A stretch of DNA of 64,000 nucleotides from the NCBI RefSeq assembly GCF_042652185.1, contig NZ_JBHSIX010000023.1. One strand, 5' to 3'. Made by a program: the position numbers and the translations under genes. The stretch is from Actinacidiphila fildesensis. GTDB taxonomy: Bacteria; Actinomycetota; Actinomycetes; Streptomycetales; Streptomycetaceae. Under the pieces are notes generated by a model. It was not told the origin of the DNA. It did not search any database and worked only from the letters and a program-made list of their open reading frames with translations. Shown one piece after another: positions 25,403-35,432 of the stretch. Every line of letters begins with the position of its first letter. Within the stretch, counting starts at the first letter, position 1.

Positions 25403-26836
25403 ATGCGCCGAGCAAAAATTGTCTGCACCCTGGGCCCCGCCACCGACAGCTACGACCAGATCAAGGCACTCGTCGAAGCCGGAATGGACGTCGCCCGCCT
25501 CAACCTGAGCCACGGCTCCTACCCCGACCACGAGGACCGCTACCACCGCGTACGCAAAGCCTCGGAAGAGACCGGACGCAGCGTCGGCGTCCTCGCCGAC
25601 CTTCAGGGCCCGAAGATCCGCCTCGGCCGCTTCACCGAAGGCCCCGTACTCCTTGAACGCGGCGACGAATTCACCATCACCGTCGAAGACGTCGAAGGCG
25701 ACCGCCAGCGCTGCGGCACCACCTACAAAGGACTCGCCGCCGACGTCACCAAAGGCGAACGCATCCTCGTCGACGACGGCCGCGTCACCCTCGAAGTCAC
25801 CGAAGTCCAGGGCTCCCGCGTCCACACCATCGTCATCGAAGGCGGCATGGTCTCCGACAACAAGGGACTCAACCTCCCCGGCGTCGCGGTCTCCGTCCCC
25901 GCCCTCTCCGAAAAAGACATCGAAGACCTCCGCTGGGCCCTGCGCATCGGCGCCGACATCATCGCCCTCTCCTTCGTCCGCAGTGCCCAGGACGTCATCG
26001 ACGTCCACCGCATCATGAAGGAAGAGGGACGCCGCGTCCCCGTCATCGCCAAGATCGAGAAGCCGCAGGCCGTCGACAACCTCGAAGAGATCGTCGACGC
26101 CTTCGACGGCATCATGGTCGCCCGCGGCGACCTCGGCGTCGAAATGCCCCTCGAAGCCGTCCCCATGGTCCAGAAGCGCGCCATCAAACTCGCCAAGCGC
26201 AACGCCAAACCGGTCATCGTCGCCACCCAGATGCTCGACTCCATGATCGACGCATCCCGCCCCACCCGCGCCGAAGCCTCCGACGTCGCCAACGCCATCA
26301 TGGACGGCACCGACGCCGTCATGCTCTCCGGCGAAACCAGCGTCGGCAAACACCCCATCGAAACCGTCAAGGTCATGGGCCGCATCATCTGCGCCTCCGA
26401 GGAAGAGATCCTCTCCTCCGGCCTCCCCCCGCTCACCGAACGCAACAAGCCCCGCACCCAGGGCGGCGCCGTCGCCCGCGCCGCCGCCGAAATGGGTGAC
26501 TTCCTCGGCGCCAAGTACCTCGTCGCCTTCACCCAATCAGGCGACACCGTCCGCCGCCTCAGCCGCTACCGCTCCCCGATCCCCCTCCTCGCCTTCACCC
26601 CCGAACCCGCCACCCGCTCCCAGCTCAACCTCACCTGGGGCGTCGAAACCCTCCTCGGCCCCATGGTCCAGACCACCGACGAGATGGTGGACCAGGTCGA
26701 CGAAGCGCTGCTCCGCATCGGCAAGTGCCGCAAGGGCGACGTCGTGGTCATCACCGCCGGCTCCCCGCCGGGCGTGCCCGGCACGACGAACATGGTGCGC
26801 GTGCACCACATCGGCGAGGACGACTCCCCGAAGTAG
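25403..26836 (+). CDS. pyk: pyruvate kinase
   Basis: 477 residues. It converts phosphoenolpyruvate and ADP to pyruvate and ATP, the last step of glycolysis. The N-terminal RRAKIVCTLGPATDS, substrate-binding NLSHGSYPDHE, LADLQGPKIRLG, the active-site signature IAKIEKPQAVDN (Lys) and ARGDLGVEM, and the GTDAVMLSGETSVGKHP region are all intact, followed by the C-terminal allosteric domain. The start codon has no ribosome site but sits 6 nt behind a -10 hexamer. Most of the gene uses C-ending codons and GAA/AAA, but the last 50 or so codons switch to G-ending ones, which marks the edge of a compositional domain. Confidence 0.97.
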   Translation: MRRAKIVCTLGPATDSYDQIKALVEAGMDVARLNLSHGSYPDHEDRYHRVRKASEETGRSVGVLADLQGPKIRLGRFTEGPVLLERGDEFTITVEDVEGDRQRCGTTYKGLAADVTKGERILVDDGRVTLEVTEVQGSRVHTIVIEGGMVSDNKGLNLPGVAVSVPALSEKDIEDLRWALRIGADIIALSFVRSAQDVIDVHRIMKEEGRRVPVIAKIEKPQAVDNLEEIVDAFDGIMVARGDLGVEMPLEAVPMVQKRAIKLAKRNAKPVIVATQMLDSMIDASRPTRAEASDVANAIMDGTDAVMLSGETSVGKHPIETVKVMGRIICASEEEILSSGLPPLTERNKPRTQGGAVARAAAEMGDFLGAKYLVAFTQSGDTVRRLSRYRSPIPLLAFTPEPATRSQLNLTWGVETLLGPMVQTTDEMVDQVDEALLRIGKCRKGDVVVITAGSPPGVPGTTNMVRVHHIGEDDSPK

Positions 26837-26855
26837 CCGGACCACTCCGTGGGGC

Positions 26856-27620
26856 TCAGTACTTGGGCCCCACATGCAGGTCCATCAACGCGACGGACGC
26901 GCGGCGCGCGACGGAAACGTTGTACGGGTCCTTGCCGCGACGGGTGACTTTCCATTCGACGCCGACCTTGTCGAGGGTGTCGCTGAACAGGGCGCGGATG
27001 TCGTCCGACTTGTTGGTGAAGAAGTACCGCGGGTACTCGTAGCGCTTCGGCTCGCCGCCGACGATCCGGGTGGTCCAGTTGGCGATCCGGCACCCGTCGG
27101 AGTGGATGAGCCCCCGGATGAACTCCCACGGGTGGGCGTCGACGATCTCCTGCTGCCAGGGTTCGAGGACGATGCGCCGCTCGTGCTTCTTGCCCGGGGC
27201 GTGCTGCGGGAAGAGGCACGGCCAGTGCTTGCTGGTGGACGTCACCATGGTGCAACCCGCCCTGCGTACGCGGCAGACGGCGTTGTCCGGGTGAATCGCG
27301 CGGATCGCCGCTTCGCAGGACTCGATGAGACCCGGCCATGAGTCCGCGCAGGCGATCCGGAGGGCGAAGACGCCGCGCGGCTGGGCGCTGAGGCATCCGT
27401 CGCCGAGGTAAAGGCCCAGAAGATAGGTGTAGGCAGGGCGTCGGAGAGCGGTAGATGTGGTGCAGCGAAAGCATTCGGCCTTCCGCTGGATCGGCTCAAC
27501 GCAGACGTGCCAATCGCGGATCGTGGCGCGGGATATCCCGGTCAGGCCGCTGATGGAGTTGAGGCTGCGCCCTTCGGCGACCAGGGCGAGCACTCGATGC
27601 CTGGTTTCGATGTCGTACAC
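26856..27620 (-). CDS. helix-turn-helix / LAGLIDADG homing-endonuclease-like protein
   Basis: 254 residues from a GTG; I chose it because homologues I recall begin at the VYDIETRHRVLAL helix. A TTG at 27698 would add 26 residues. Residues 1-40 form a resolvase-like helix-turn-helix (SLNSISGLTGISRATIRDW). Two LAGLIDADG motifs follow, LLGLYLGDG near 68 and FIRGLIHSDG near 167, both with the catalytic aspartate kept. The gene is not inside an intron or intein; it stands between pyk and a tRNA gene. Its codon use is more relaxed and its GC lower than in its neighbours, which suggests transfer. Either it is an active nuclease or a domesticated DNA-binding protein. Confidence 0.82.
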   Translation of the reverse strand: MYDIETRHRVLALVAEGRSLNSISGLTGISRATIRDWHVCVEPIQRKAECFRCTTSTALRRPAYTYLLGLYLGDGCLSAQPRGVFALRIACADSWPGLIESCEAAIRAIHPDNAVCRVRRAGCTMVTSTSKHWPCLFPQHAPGKKHERRIVLEPWQQEIVDAHPWEFIRGLIHSDGCRIANWTTRIVGGEPKRYEYPRYFFTNKSDDIRALFSDTLDKVGVEWKVTRRGKDPYNVSVARRASVALMDLHVGPKY

Positions 27621-27728
27621 ACGGGCGATCTTGGCCTGGCATTTGTGCCAGCAAGCCGAATCGAAGCCTTGTTCACTCCGACTGGTGAAGATCGCCAAGC
27701 CGCGAAGGCCTTGGAATTGAAGGGAAAG

Positions 27729-27801
27729 TGCCCCGAGTCGGATTCGAACCGACGCTGGATGGGTTTTGAATCCATGGCCTCTACCGCTGGGCTACCGGGG
27801 C
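27729..27801 (-). tRNA. tRNA with anticodon CAA (Leu), class I variable loop
   Basis: The minus strand folds as a 73-nt tRNA: acceptor GCCCCGG with TCGGGGC, a D arm GCCC/GGC, an anticodon loop TTCAAAA giving anticodon CAA, T arm GTCGG/CCGAC with loop TTCGAAT, and discriminator A. CCA is not encoded. CAA would read UUG leucine codons. Two things are odd: the variable region is only 5 nt (CCAGC), whereas tRNA-Leu normally has a long variable arm, and the anticodon stem closes with an A.C mismatch (ATGGA against CCCAT). The gene is real by structure; its amino acid is uncertain. Confidence 0.85.
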
Positions 27802-27815
27802 CCCCTTCGAAACAA

Positions 27816-27843
27816 AGGGTAGCGCAATCCCTCCGTGCTCCAA
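27816..27843 (-). promoter_or_regulatory. candidate promoter of the tRNA gene
   Basis: On the minus strand TTGGAG, a 16-nt spacer and TACCCT end 14 nt before the tRNA 5' base, which suits a short trimmed leader. The opposite strand carries TAGGCT at 27860-27865, a likely -10 for the divergent ANTAR regulator. Confidence 0.45.
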
Positions 27844-27903
27844 AGATACAGGAGCTAGGTAGGCTCAGGGGGCAGTACCCCCCGCCATGATCGAGGAGTC
27901 CCG

Positions 27904-28524
27904 TTGAGCGCCGCCGAGCCCATAGACGAGCAGTCGCACGTACCGCCGATGACGACGCGCGTCGTCATCGCCGAGGACGAGGCACTGATCCGGCTCGATC
28001 TCAAGGAGATGCTGGAGGAAGAGGGCTACTCCGTCGTCGGCGACTGCGGCGACGGTGAGACCGCCGTCAAGCTGGCCGAGGAGCACCGGCCGGATCTGGT
28101 GATCCTGGATGTGAAGATGCCCGTCCTGGACGGGATCTCCGCCGCCGAGCTGATCGCGAAGGCGAAGATCGCGCCGGTGCTGATGCTGACCGCGTTCTCC
28201 CAGCGGGAGCTCGTGGAGCGGGCCCGGGATGCCGGGGCGATGGCGTATCTCGTGAAGCCGTTCAGCAAGAGCGATCTGGTGCCGGCCATAGAGATGGCGG
28301 TGAGCCGCTTCCAGGAGCTGCGGGCGCTGGAGCTCGAGGTCGCGGATCTGTCGTTGCGGCTGGAGACCCGGAAGCTGGTGGACCGGGCGAAGAGTGTGCT
28401 GCAGACGAAGTACGGGCTGTCCGAGCCGGCGGCGTTCCGCTGGATCCAGAAGACGTCGATGGACCGCCGGATGTCGATGCAGCAGGTCGCGCAGGCCGTG
28501 ATCGACGAGGTTCCGGAGAAGTAG
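27904..28524 (+). CDS. pdtaR: ANTAR-domain response regulator (PdtaR-like)
   Basis: 206 residues from a TTG behind GAGGAG. The receiver domain (17-135) has Glu24-Asp25, the phosphorylation site Asp69 in VILDVKMP, Thr in LTAFS and Lys in YLVKPFS. The C-terminal ANTAR domain (about 137-198) shows RKLVDRAKSVLQTKYGLSEPAAF and the RRMSMQQVAQAVID helix, which bind paired hairpins in RNA and prevent transcription termination. It matches actinobacterial PdtaR (Rv1626 type), normally partnered by a PdtaS kinase encoded elsewhere. A likely -10 (TAGGCT) lies 38 nt upstream, followed at once by a small GGGGG/CCCCC hairpin in the leader. Confidence 0.92.
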   Translation: MSAAEPIDEQSHVPPMTTRVVIAEDEALIRLDLKEMLEEEGYSVVGDCGDGETAVKLAEEHRPDLVILDVKMPVLDGISAAELIAKAKIAPVLMLTAFSQRELVERARDAGAMAYLVKPFSKSDLVPAIEMAVSRFQELRALELEVADLSLRLETRKLVDRAKSVLQTKYGLSEPAAFRWIQKTSMDRRMSMQQVAQAVIDEVPEK

Positions 28525-28540
28525 CGCGCGCTGGACATGG

Positions 28541-28577
28541 CGAAGGGCCCGCACCGTTTCCCGGTGCGGGCCCTTCG
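28541..28577 (+). terminator. bidirectional terminator between pdtaR and livF
   Basis: A perfect 16-bp stem (28541-28556 with 28562-28577) with a 5-nt loop sits between convergent genes and serves both. Confidence 0.92.
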
Positions 28578-28587
28578 TCGTGGCGGG

Positions 28588-29300
28588 TCAGTCCTCGCCG
28601 AGGTACGCCTTCCGCACGGATTCGTCGTGCAGGAGGTTGGAGCCGGTGCCCGACAGGACGATCTTGCCGATCTCCATGACGTGGCCCTGGTCGGCGAGCG
28701 AGAGCGCGGCCTGCGCGTTCTGTTCGACGAGCAGGATCGTGGTGCCCTGGGCCTTGAGTTCCACGATGGTGTGCATGATCTTCTGCATCATGATCGGGGA
28801 GAGGCCCATGGAGGGCTCGTCGAGCATGAGCAGCTTGGGCTGGCACATCAGGGCCCGGCCCATGGCGAGCATCTGCTGTTCACCGCCGGAGAGGGTGCCG
28901 GCGGCCTGCTTCTGCCGTTCCCCGAGGATGGGGAAGAGCTCGTAGGCGCGCTGGATGTCCTTGGTGATGCCGGCGGAGTCCTTGCGGAGGAACGCGCCGA
29001 GTTGCAGGTTCTGCTCGATGGTGAGGCGCGGGAAGATGTGCCGGCCTTCGGGGGAGTGTGCGAGCCCGAGGGAGACGATCTTGTGCGCCGGTACCCGGGC
29101 GAGCGGCTGGCCGTCGAAGACGATACGGCCGGCGACGGGCTTGATCAGCCCCGACAGGGTCCGGAGCGTGGTGGTCTTGCCCGCGCCGTTGGTGCCGATC
29201 AGGGTGACGATCTGGCCGGCCTCGACGCTGAACGAGATGCCCTTGACGGCCTCGATCTTGCCGTAGGCGACGCGCAGGTCCTCGACTTCGAGAAGTGCGG

Positions 29301-29304
<4 letters not shown>
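28588..29304 (-). CDS. livF: branched-chain amino acid ABC transporter, ATP-binding protein LivF
   Basis: 238 residues. ATPase of a high-affinity amino acid importer. Walker A is GTNGAGKTT near residue 37, the LivF-specific SPEGRHIFPRLT segment follows, then the signature LSGGEQQMLAMGRAL, Walker B LLMLDEPSMGL and the switch His in LLVEQN-containing region. It forms the cytoplasmic pair with LivG. Its ATG overlaps the livG stop by 4 nt, and it is the last gene of the livKHMGF operon, ended by the 16-bp hairpin at 28541. Confidence 0.95.
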
Positions 29305-30178
<874 letters not shown>

Positions 30179-30182
<4 letters not shown>

Positions 30183-32020
30183 GCCCCTGCCTTGCCGGGG
30201 AGGACCAGTGCGTCGTCCGCGTGGAATTCGAGCTGGCGGCGCCGGTTGGCGATGAGGCCCTCGGGGCGGAATCGCATGAGGAGGATCAGGGCGATGCCGA
30301 ACGCGAACAGCTCGTAGTTCTGCAGGAAGCCGAGCTTCTCGGGGATGAGGTAGAGCAGTGAGGCGCCGAGGATCGGGCCGCTGACGGTACCCATGCCGCC
30401 GAGGACGACGGCGGCGAGGAGGAAGGCGGAGTTGGGGGGTGCGGCGCCGGCGAACTGGTACGGGCTGGGCACGACGTTGTAGGTGACGTGTGCGCTGACC
30501 GTTCCGGCGAGGCCGGCGAGTGAGGCGCCGAGGGCGAAGGCGATGAGCTTGACGCGGAAGCCGTTGATGCCCATGGCGGTGGCGGCGGTCTCGTCCTCGC
30601 GGATGGCGACCCAGGCGCGGCCGATCCGGGAGTTGGCGGAGCGGGTGAAGACGAGGACCACGATGACGGTGATCAGGAGCATCAGCAGGTAGTAGTTGGC
30701 GTACCGGCCGAGGGTGAAGCCGCCGATGTCGTGGGCGTCGCCGAGGTTGTAGCCGAACAGCTCCAGATCGGGGATCTGGGCGATGCCGTTGGGGCCGTTG
30801 GTGATCTTCGGTCCTGAGACACCGTCGAGGCTGTTGACGGCGAGGCGGAAGATTTCACCGAAGCCGAGGGTGACGATGGCCAGGTAGTCGCCGCGCAGTC
30901 GCAGGGTTGGTGCGCCGATGAGGACGCCGAAGACGAGTGAGGCTGCCATGCCGGTGAGGGCGGCGGCCCAGAACGGGAACTGGACGCCGGACCAGATGGA
31001 GAACTGGGAGCCGGAGACGAGTGCCGCGGCGTAGGCGCCGACGCCGAGGAAGGCGACGTAGCCGAGGTCGAGGAGGCCGGTGAGGCCGACGACGATGTTC
31101 AGGCCGAGGGCGACGGTGCCGAAGATGAGGATGTTGACGCCGAGGTTGGCGTAGTGCTCGTCGTTCTGGACGAACGGGTAGGCCAGGGCGGCGGTGAAGC
31201 CCATCGCGGAGGCGAAGCTGCGGTGTTCGGCGGTGAGCTGCGAGAACTGCCGGACGAGTCCGGAGGCGCCCAGGCCCCAGGCGCCGAAGGCGATGAGGAT
31301 GAGGAGGCCGATGAAGATCTCGGAGTACTCGGTGCCGATGGCGAAGGTGAGCAGGCTGAGGCCGATGGCCGCGGCGAGGGTGATGATGAGGCGCTGGACC
31401 CAGCCGGGGAGGGTGCGCGGGTCGTTGACGGGGCGGTCGCTGTGGGCGAGGCGCAGGTCGCGCAGGGCCCGGTAGCCGCGGCGGACAGACGCGTTCTCGG
31501 CGAACCGGCCCAGTTCGTAGAACTCGCCGTCGGCGGGCAGCGCGGGCTGCCGGTCGAGGGGCAGGCCGAGGGCGCCGATCACGAGCACCAGGGTGCCGAC
31601 GGCGGCGATGACGCCGCCGGGGTCGAGGTTGGCGAGGCCCTTCAGCTCGTAGGCGATGGCGATCACCGTGTACCAGGTGGTGACGAAGGTGCCGAGCGCG
31701 AGGAGCAGTACGGAGTTCTGCGAGTGGCTGGGGTTCAGCCAGCCGAGGCCCTTGACGCCGAACGCGGAGAGTGCGAAGAGCGTGGTGAGCAGGGCTCCGG
31801 CGAGGGTGAGCACCTGGAGTCCGCCGGGGTAGCCGGTGACGGTGAGGTCGCCGGGGAAGGCGGTGGTGTAGGTCCAGGACAGGAAGGTGGAGACGGCGCT
31901 GATGACGGCGCCGGCCAGGGTGACGGCTCGTGCCGCGCCGAGGGGGAGCGGGATGAGCCGGGCGGTCCTGGATTTCGCGGCCGGGAGGGTGTCCACGGCG
32001 GTGAGGGAGATGTCGGTCAT
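30179..32020 (-). CDS. livM: branched-chain amino acid ABC permease LivM with long N-terminal extension
   Basis: 613 residues, nearly twice the usual LivM length. The standard permease is the second half (from about 290): the LNIVVGLTGLLDLGYVAFLGVGAYAAAL segment (two parts: LNIVVGLTGLLDLGY and VAFLGVGAYAAAL), RGDYLAIVTLGFGEI, and the EAA-like loop RAWVAIREDETAATAMGIN. The first 290 residues hold at least six more hydrophobic segments: four before about 160, a charged cytoplasmic stretch around 165-210, and two more. Their function is unknown. Similar long forms occur in other Streptomyces as far as I recall. The start lies 4 nt after the livH stop. Confidence 0.93.
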
Positions 32021-32024
32021 ACGA

Positions 32025-32954
<930 letters not shown>

Positions 32955-33017
32955 CGCATGGCCTCCATGTCGCTGAGGGGAGCAGGGGGATAACAGAAGG
33001 TGGGTCCGGGTATGCGC

Positions 33018-33053
33018 GGGCCGCGCGGTCGGTGGTGACCAGCCGCGCGGCCC
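33018..33053 (-). terminator. hairpin between livK and livH
   Basis: GGGCCGCGCGG and CCGCGCGGCCC form a perfect 11-bp stem with a 14-nt loop just after livK. There is no U tract. It is best read as an attenuator or mRNA-stabilising stem that raises binding protein over permease, a common arrangement in such operons. Confidence 0.55.
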
Positions 33054-33071
33054 GGGTGGTGCGAGAGACGG

Positions 33072-34307
33072 TCAGCCGGTGTAGGTGCCGCTCTTCACGG
33101 GCTCCCACTTGCCGCTCTTGACCTGGTACACGGTGAGCTGCTTGTTGGTGGTGTCGCCGAACTGGTCGAAGGACACGTGTCCGGCGATGCCGTCGAAGTC
33201 GGTCTTCTGGACGGCTTCGACGAGCTTGCCGCGGGCGTCGTCCATGGCGGGGAGCTTGCCGCCGTTGGCGTCCATGACGGCCTTGACGCCCTTGATGATG
33301 GCGGTCGCGGCGTCGTAGGAGTAGCCGCCGTAGGTGCCGTAGTCGCCCGGGTAGCCCTTGGACTTGTACGTGGCGATGAAGTCCTTGGCGCCCTGGAGGG
33401 TGGTGACCGGGACACCGACGGAGGTGGACAGGTCGCCCTCGGCGGCTGCGCCGGCGGTCTTGATGTAGGTGTCGGAGAACATTCCGTCACCGCCCATCAG
33501 CGGGATCTTGACGTCGGCGGCCTTGAGCTGCTTGGTGATCAGCTCGGACTCGTCGTACTGGCCGCCGTAGTAGAGGATGTCGGCGCCGGAGTTCTTGATC
33601 TTGGTGACGAGGGTGGAGAAGTCCGTGTCACCGGTGTTGACGTGGTCCTCGCCCGCGGACTTGCCGCCGAGCGCGGTGAACTTGCCCTTGAAGATGCCGG
33701 CGAGGCCGGCTCCGTAGGTCTGCTTGTCGTCGACGATGTACGCCTTCTGCTTGTGCAGCGTGTTGAAGGCGTAGTCGGCGGCGAAGCCGCCCTGCAGGGC
33801 GTCCGTGGTGGCGGTACGGAAGTACGTCTTGAACGGGCGGACCTTGTCGCCGGTCGCCCAGGTCTTGCCCTGCGTCAGCGTGGGGTTGGTGTTGGACGGC
33901 GAGATCTCGACCATGTTCGCCGTGCTGAACACCTGCTGCATCGACTGGGCGACGCCGGAGTTCAGGGGGCCGACCACGCCGATGACGCTCTTGTCGGCGA
34001 CGAGCGCGGTGGCGTTCTGCTGGCCGGAGGCGGGCAGGGCCTTGTCGTCGAGGGCCTTGACCTTGAACGTCACGCCGGGCACGAGCTTCTTGGCGTTGGC
34101 GTCGTCGACCGCGATCTGCACGCCGTACTGGATGCCGAGGCCGGTCGCCGAGTTCGCGCCGGTGAGCGGGGCGTCGACTCCGATGACGACGGTGGTGGTC
34201 GCGCCGTCGTCCTTCTTGCCGTCGTCGCTGCGGGACCCGCAGGCGGTAAGTGTGAGGGCCCCAGTGGTGAGCACGGAGGTCAGTATCAGCAAGGAACGGT
34301 GTCGCAC
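33072..34307 (-). CDS. livK: branched-chain amino acid binding lipoprotein (LivK-like)
   Basis: 411 residues from a GTG behind AAAGGAC. The N-terminus has a short basic stretch, a hydrophobic segment and the lipobox LTAC with Cys at about residue 23, so the protein is lipid-anchored after Lgt action. The rest is a type I periplasmic-binding fold: IGVDAPLTGANSATG at the start, GVVGPLNSGVAQSM, the DFSTLVTKIKNSGADILYYGG hinge region (DFSTLVTKI and ADILYYGG) and a late YDAATAIIKGV helix. It captures branched-chain or related amino acids for LivHMGF. It is the first gene of the operon; the 270 bp upstream hold the promoter. Confidence 0.94.
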   Translation of the reverse strand: MRHRSLLILTSVLTTGALTLTACGSRSDDGKKDDGATTTVVIGVDAPLTGANSATGLGIQYGVQIAVDDANAKKLVPGVTFKVKALDDKALPASGQQNATALVADKSVIGVVGPLNSGVAQSMQQVFSTANMVEISPSNTNPTLTQGKTWATGDKVRPFKTYFRTATTDALQGGFAADYAFNTLHKQKAYIVDDKQTYGAGLAGIFKGKFTALGGKSAGEDHVNTGDTDFSTLVTKIKNSGADILYYGGQYDESELITKQLKAADVKIPLMGGDGMFSDTYIKTAGAAAEGDLSTSVGVPVTTLQGAKDFIATYKSKGYPGDYGTYGGYSYDAATAIIKGVKAVMDANGGKLPAMDDARGKLVEAVQKTDFDGIAGHVSFDQFGDTTNKQLTVYQVKSGKWEPVKSGTYTG

Positions 34308-34482
34308 GATCAGTCCTTTCCCCTGGCGCGGCCTGCTCTGGTGAGAGGCCGAGTCGTGCGCTGGAACCCGAACTGACAAATCCGGTGGCGCGGTGACTGG
34401 CCGTGACTCTAGGCCTGTGTGGGGAACTCGGGCAGCGGTGCGGGAAGAGTGTGACTGTCTTGTTATGCCGGATGGAAACTCT

Positions 34483-34509
34483 TGAGGTTTTGTTGAGGTT
34501 CAGTGAGGT
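34483..34509 (-). promoter_or_regulatory. three phased ACCTCA repeats upstream of livK
   Basis: On the minus strand ACCTCA occurs three times at 34504-34509, 34494-34499 and 34483-34488, that is at 10- and 11-bp steps, about one helical turn each, 175 bp before livK in an AT-richer stretch. The spacing is that of a direct-repeat operator. The regulator is unknown. No other structure is evident in the 273-bp gap. Confidence 0.4.
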
Positions 34510-34580
34510 ATTTGCGTAGATTTGTCACCCTGTCCGCATGTTTTATGGCGATGTCCGGATAGCGAGAACCCGCACTTCCG

Positions 34581-35249
34581 CTACGGGGTGGAAGAGCTGC
34601 TGGTGGGGGTTGGGCGGCAGATTCGGTGCAGGAAAGCCGAGAGGTCGCGGGGGTAGCCGCCGCCGAAGATGAAGCTCTGATTCTGTATTGCGCGCGTGTT
34701 ACGCAGCGTTACGTCGATCACGGGCAGATCGACGTCGAGTGGCAGTCCCGCGCATTTGCGCACGATCATCTTTATCGTGATGTGCCGGGTAGTTCCCTGC
34801 TTCACCGTTAATGGTGTCGAGGGGTCGATTTCGGCACCGAGTCCCTCGAATGAGGGAGTAACGCGGAGAATCGTCACCGGAGTTCCGTCCCGCACGCTGA
34901 CCACGAATCCGAACACCCCCGACGCGGGTGCGGACATGGGCTGCAGATGTCCCGACTCGTAGGCGATGTAGGTGACCTGTGCAGGCCACGGGCCGGGGTC
35001 CGGCACCGGCTCCGGGGTGCGCATCGCGTGGCCCAGGCAGAGGACCGCGACGGTGGCGAGGGCCGCGGTGGCGGCCAGGACCGTACGGCGCCCCCGGTCG
35101 GACAGTGCGGCCCGGCGCACCTGCCAGCGGCCGGCCCAGCGTCCGACCCGGCCGTCGGTCCAGCGGTCGGTCCAATGGACCGGCGGGTGGAGGGAGTTGA
35201 CGCTGGGTGTTCCGCCGGCGGGACCCTCCACCGGGCCGATGCCGCTCAC
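34581..35249 (-). CDS. single-pass membrane-anchored protein of unknown function
   Basis: 222 residues. The first 55 are hydrophilic with many Trp and Arg and probably disordered, followed by one membrane helix (about 57-75, RRTVLAATAALATVAVLCLG). The outer part of about 145 residues is beta-rich with a lone PSFEG and a CAGLPLDVDLP segment and two cysteines (CAG and ICRP) that could pair. I recognise no catalytic motif. It lies between the liv promoter and the thioesterase on the same strand. The start is not firmly fixed; the long disordered N-terminus may be overextended, because no strong ribosome site is seen. Confidence 0.65.
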   Translation of the reverse strand: MSGIGPVEGPAGGTPSVNSLHPPVHWTDRWTDGRVGRWAGRWQVRRAALSDRGRRTVLAATAALATVAVLCLGHAMRTPEPVPDPGPWPAQVTYIAYESGHLQPMSAPASGVFGFVVSVRDGTPVTILRVTPSFEGLGAEIDPSTPLTVKQGTTRHITIKMIVRKCAGLPLDVDLPVIDVTLRNTRAIQNQSFIFGGGYPRDLSAFLHRICRPTPTSSSSTP

Positions 35250-35393
35250 CGCGCCAGGACCCCGGTGCGGCCGGGCGGAGCGGGGTCGGGCCGGTGGACG
35301 GGAGTGGGGGCGTGGGCGGGCGCGCAGAGGCGCCGCACGTGCCGGATCCGTGCTGCTGCCATGGCCGCCCCCCTGCCGAAAACGCTAGGGCCT

Positions 35394-35424
35394 CCGGGCC
35401 CGCGCGACAACGGTGCGGGCCCGG
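35394..35424 (-). terminator. hairpin terminator after the thioesterase gene
   Basis: A perfect 10-bp stem (35394-35403 with 35415-35424) and an 11-nt loop lie just past the minus-strand stop at 35433, with GCGTTTTC further along that strand. Confidence 0.65.
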
Positions 35425-35432
35425 CCGGTGGG

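Noticed and set aside
27855..27873. CTAGGTAGGCTCAGG as an iron box
   Set aside because: One base is missing from the spacing and the second arm (CCTAA) is absent; it reads better as the -10 of the ANTAR regulator.
27507..27890. A plus-strand frame running through the tRNA gene
   Set aside because: It crosses the tRNA and the 5' part of the endonuclease gene and encodes no recognisable protein.
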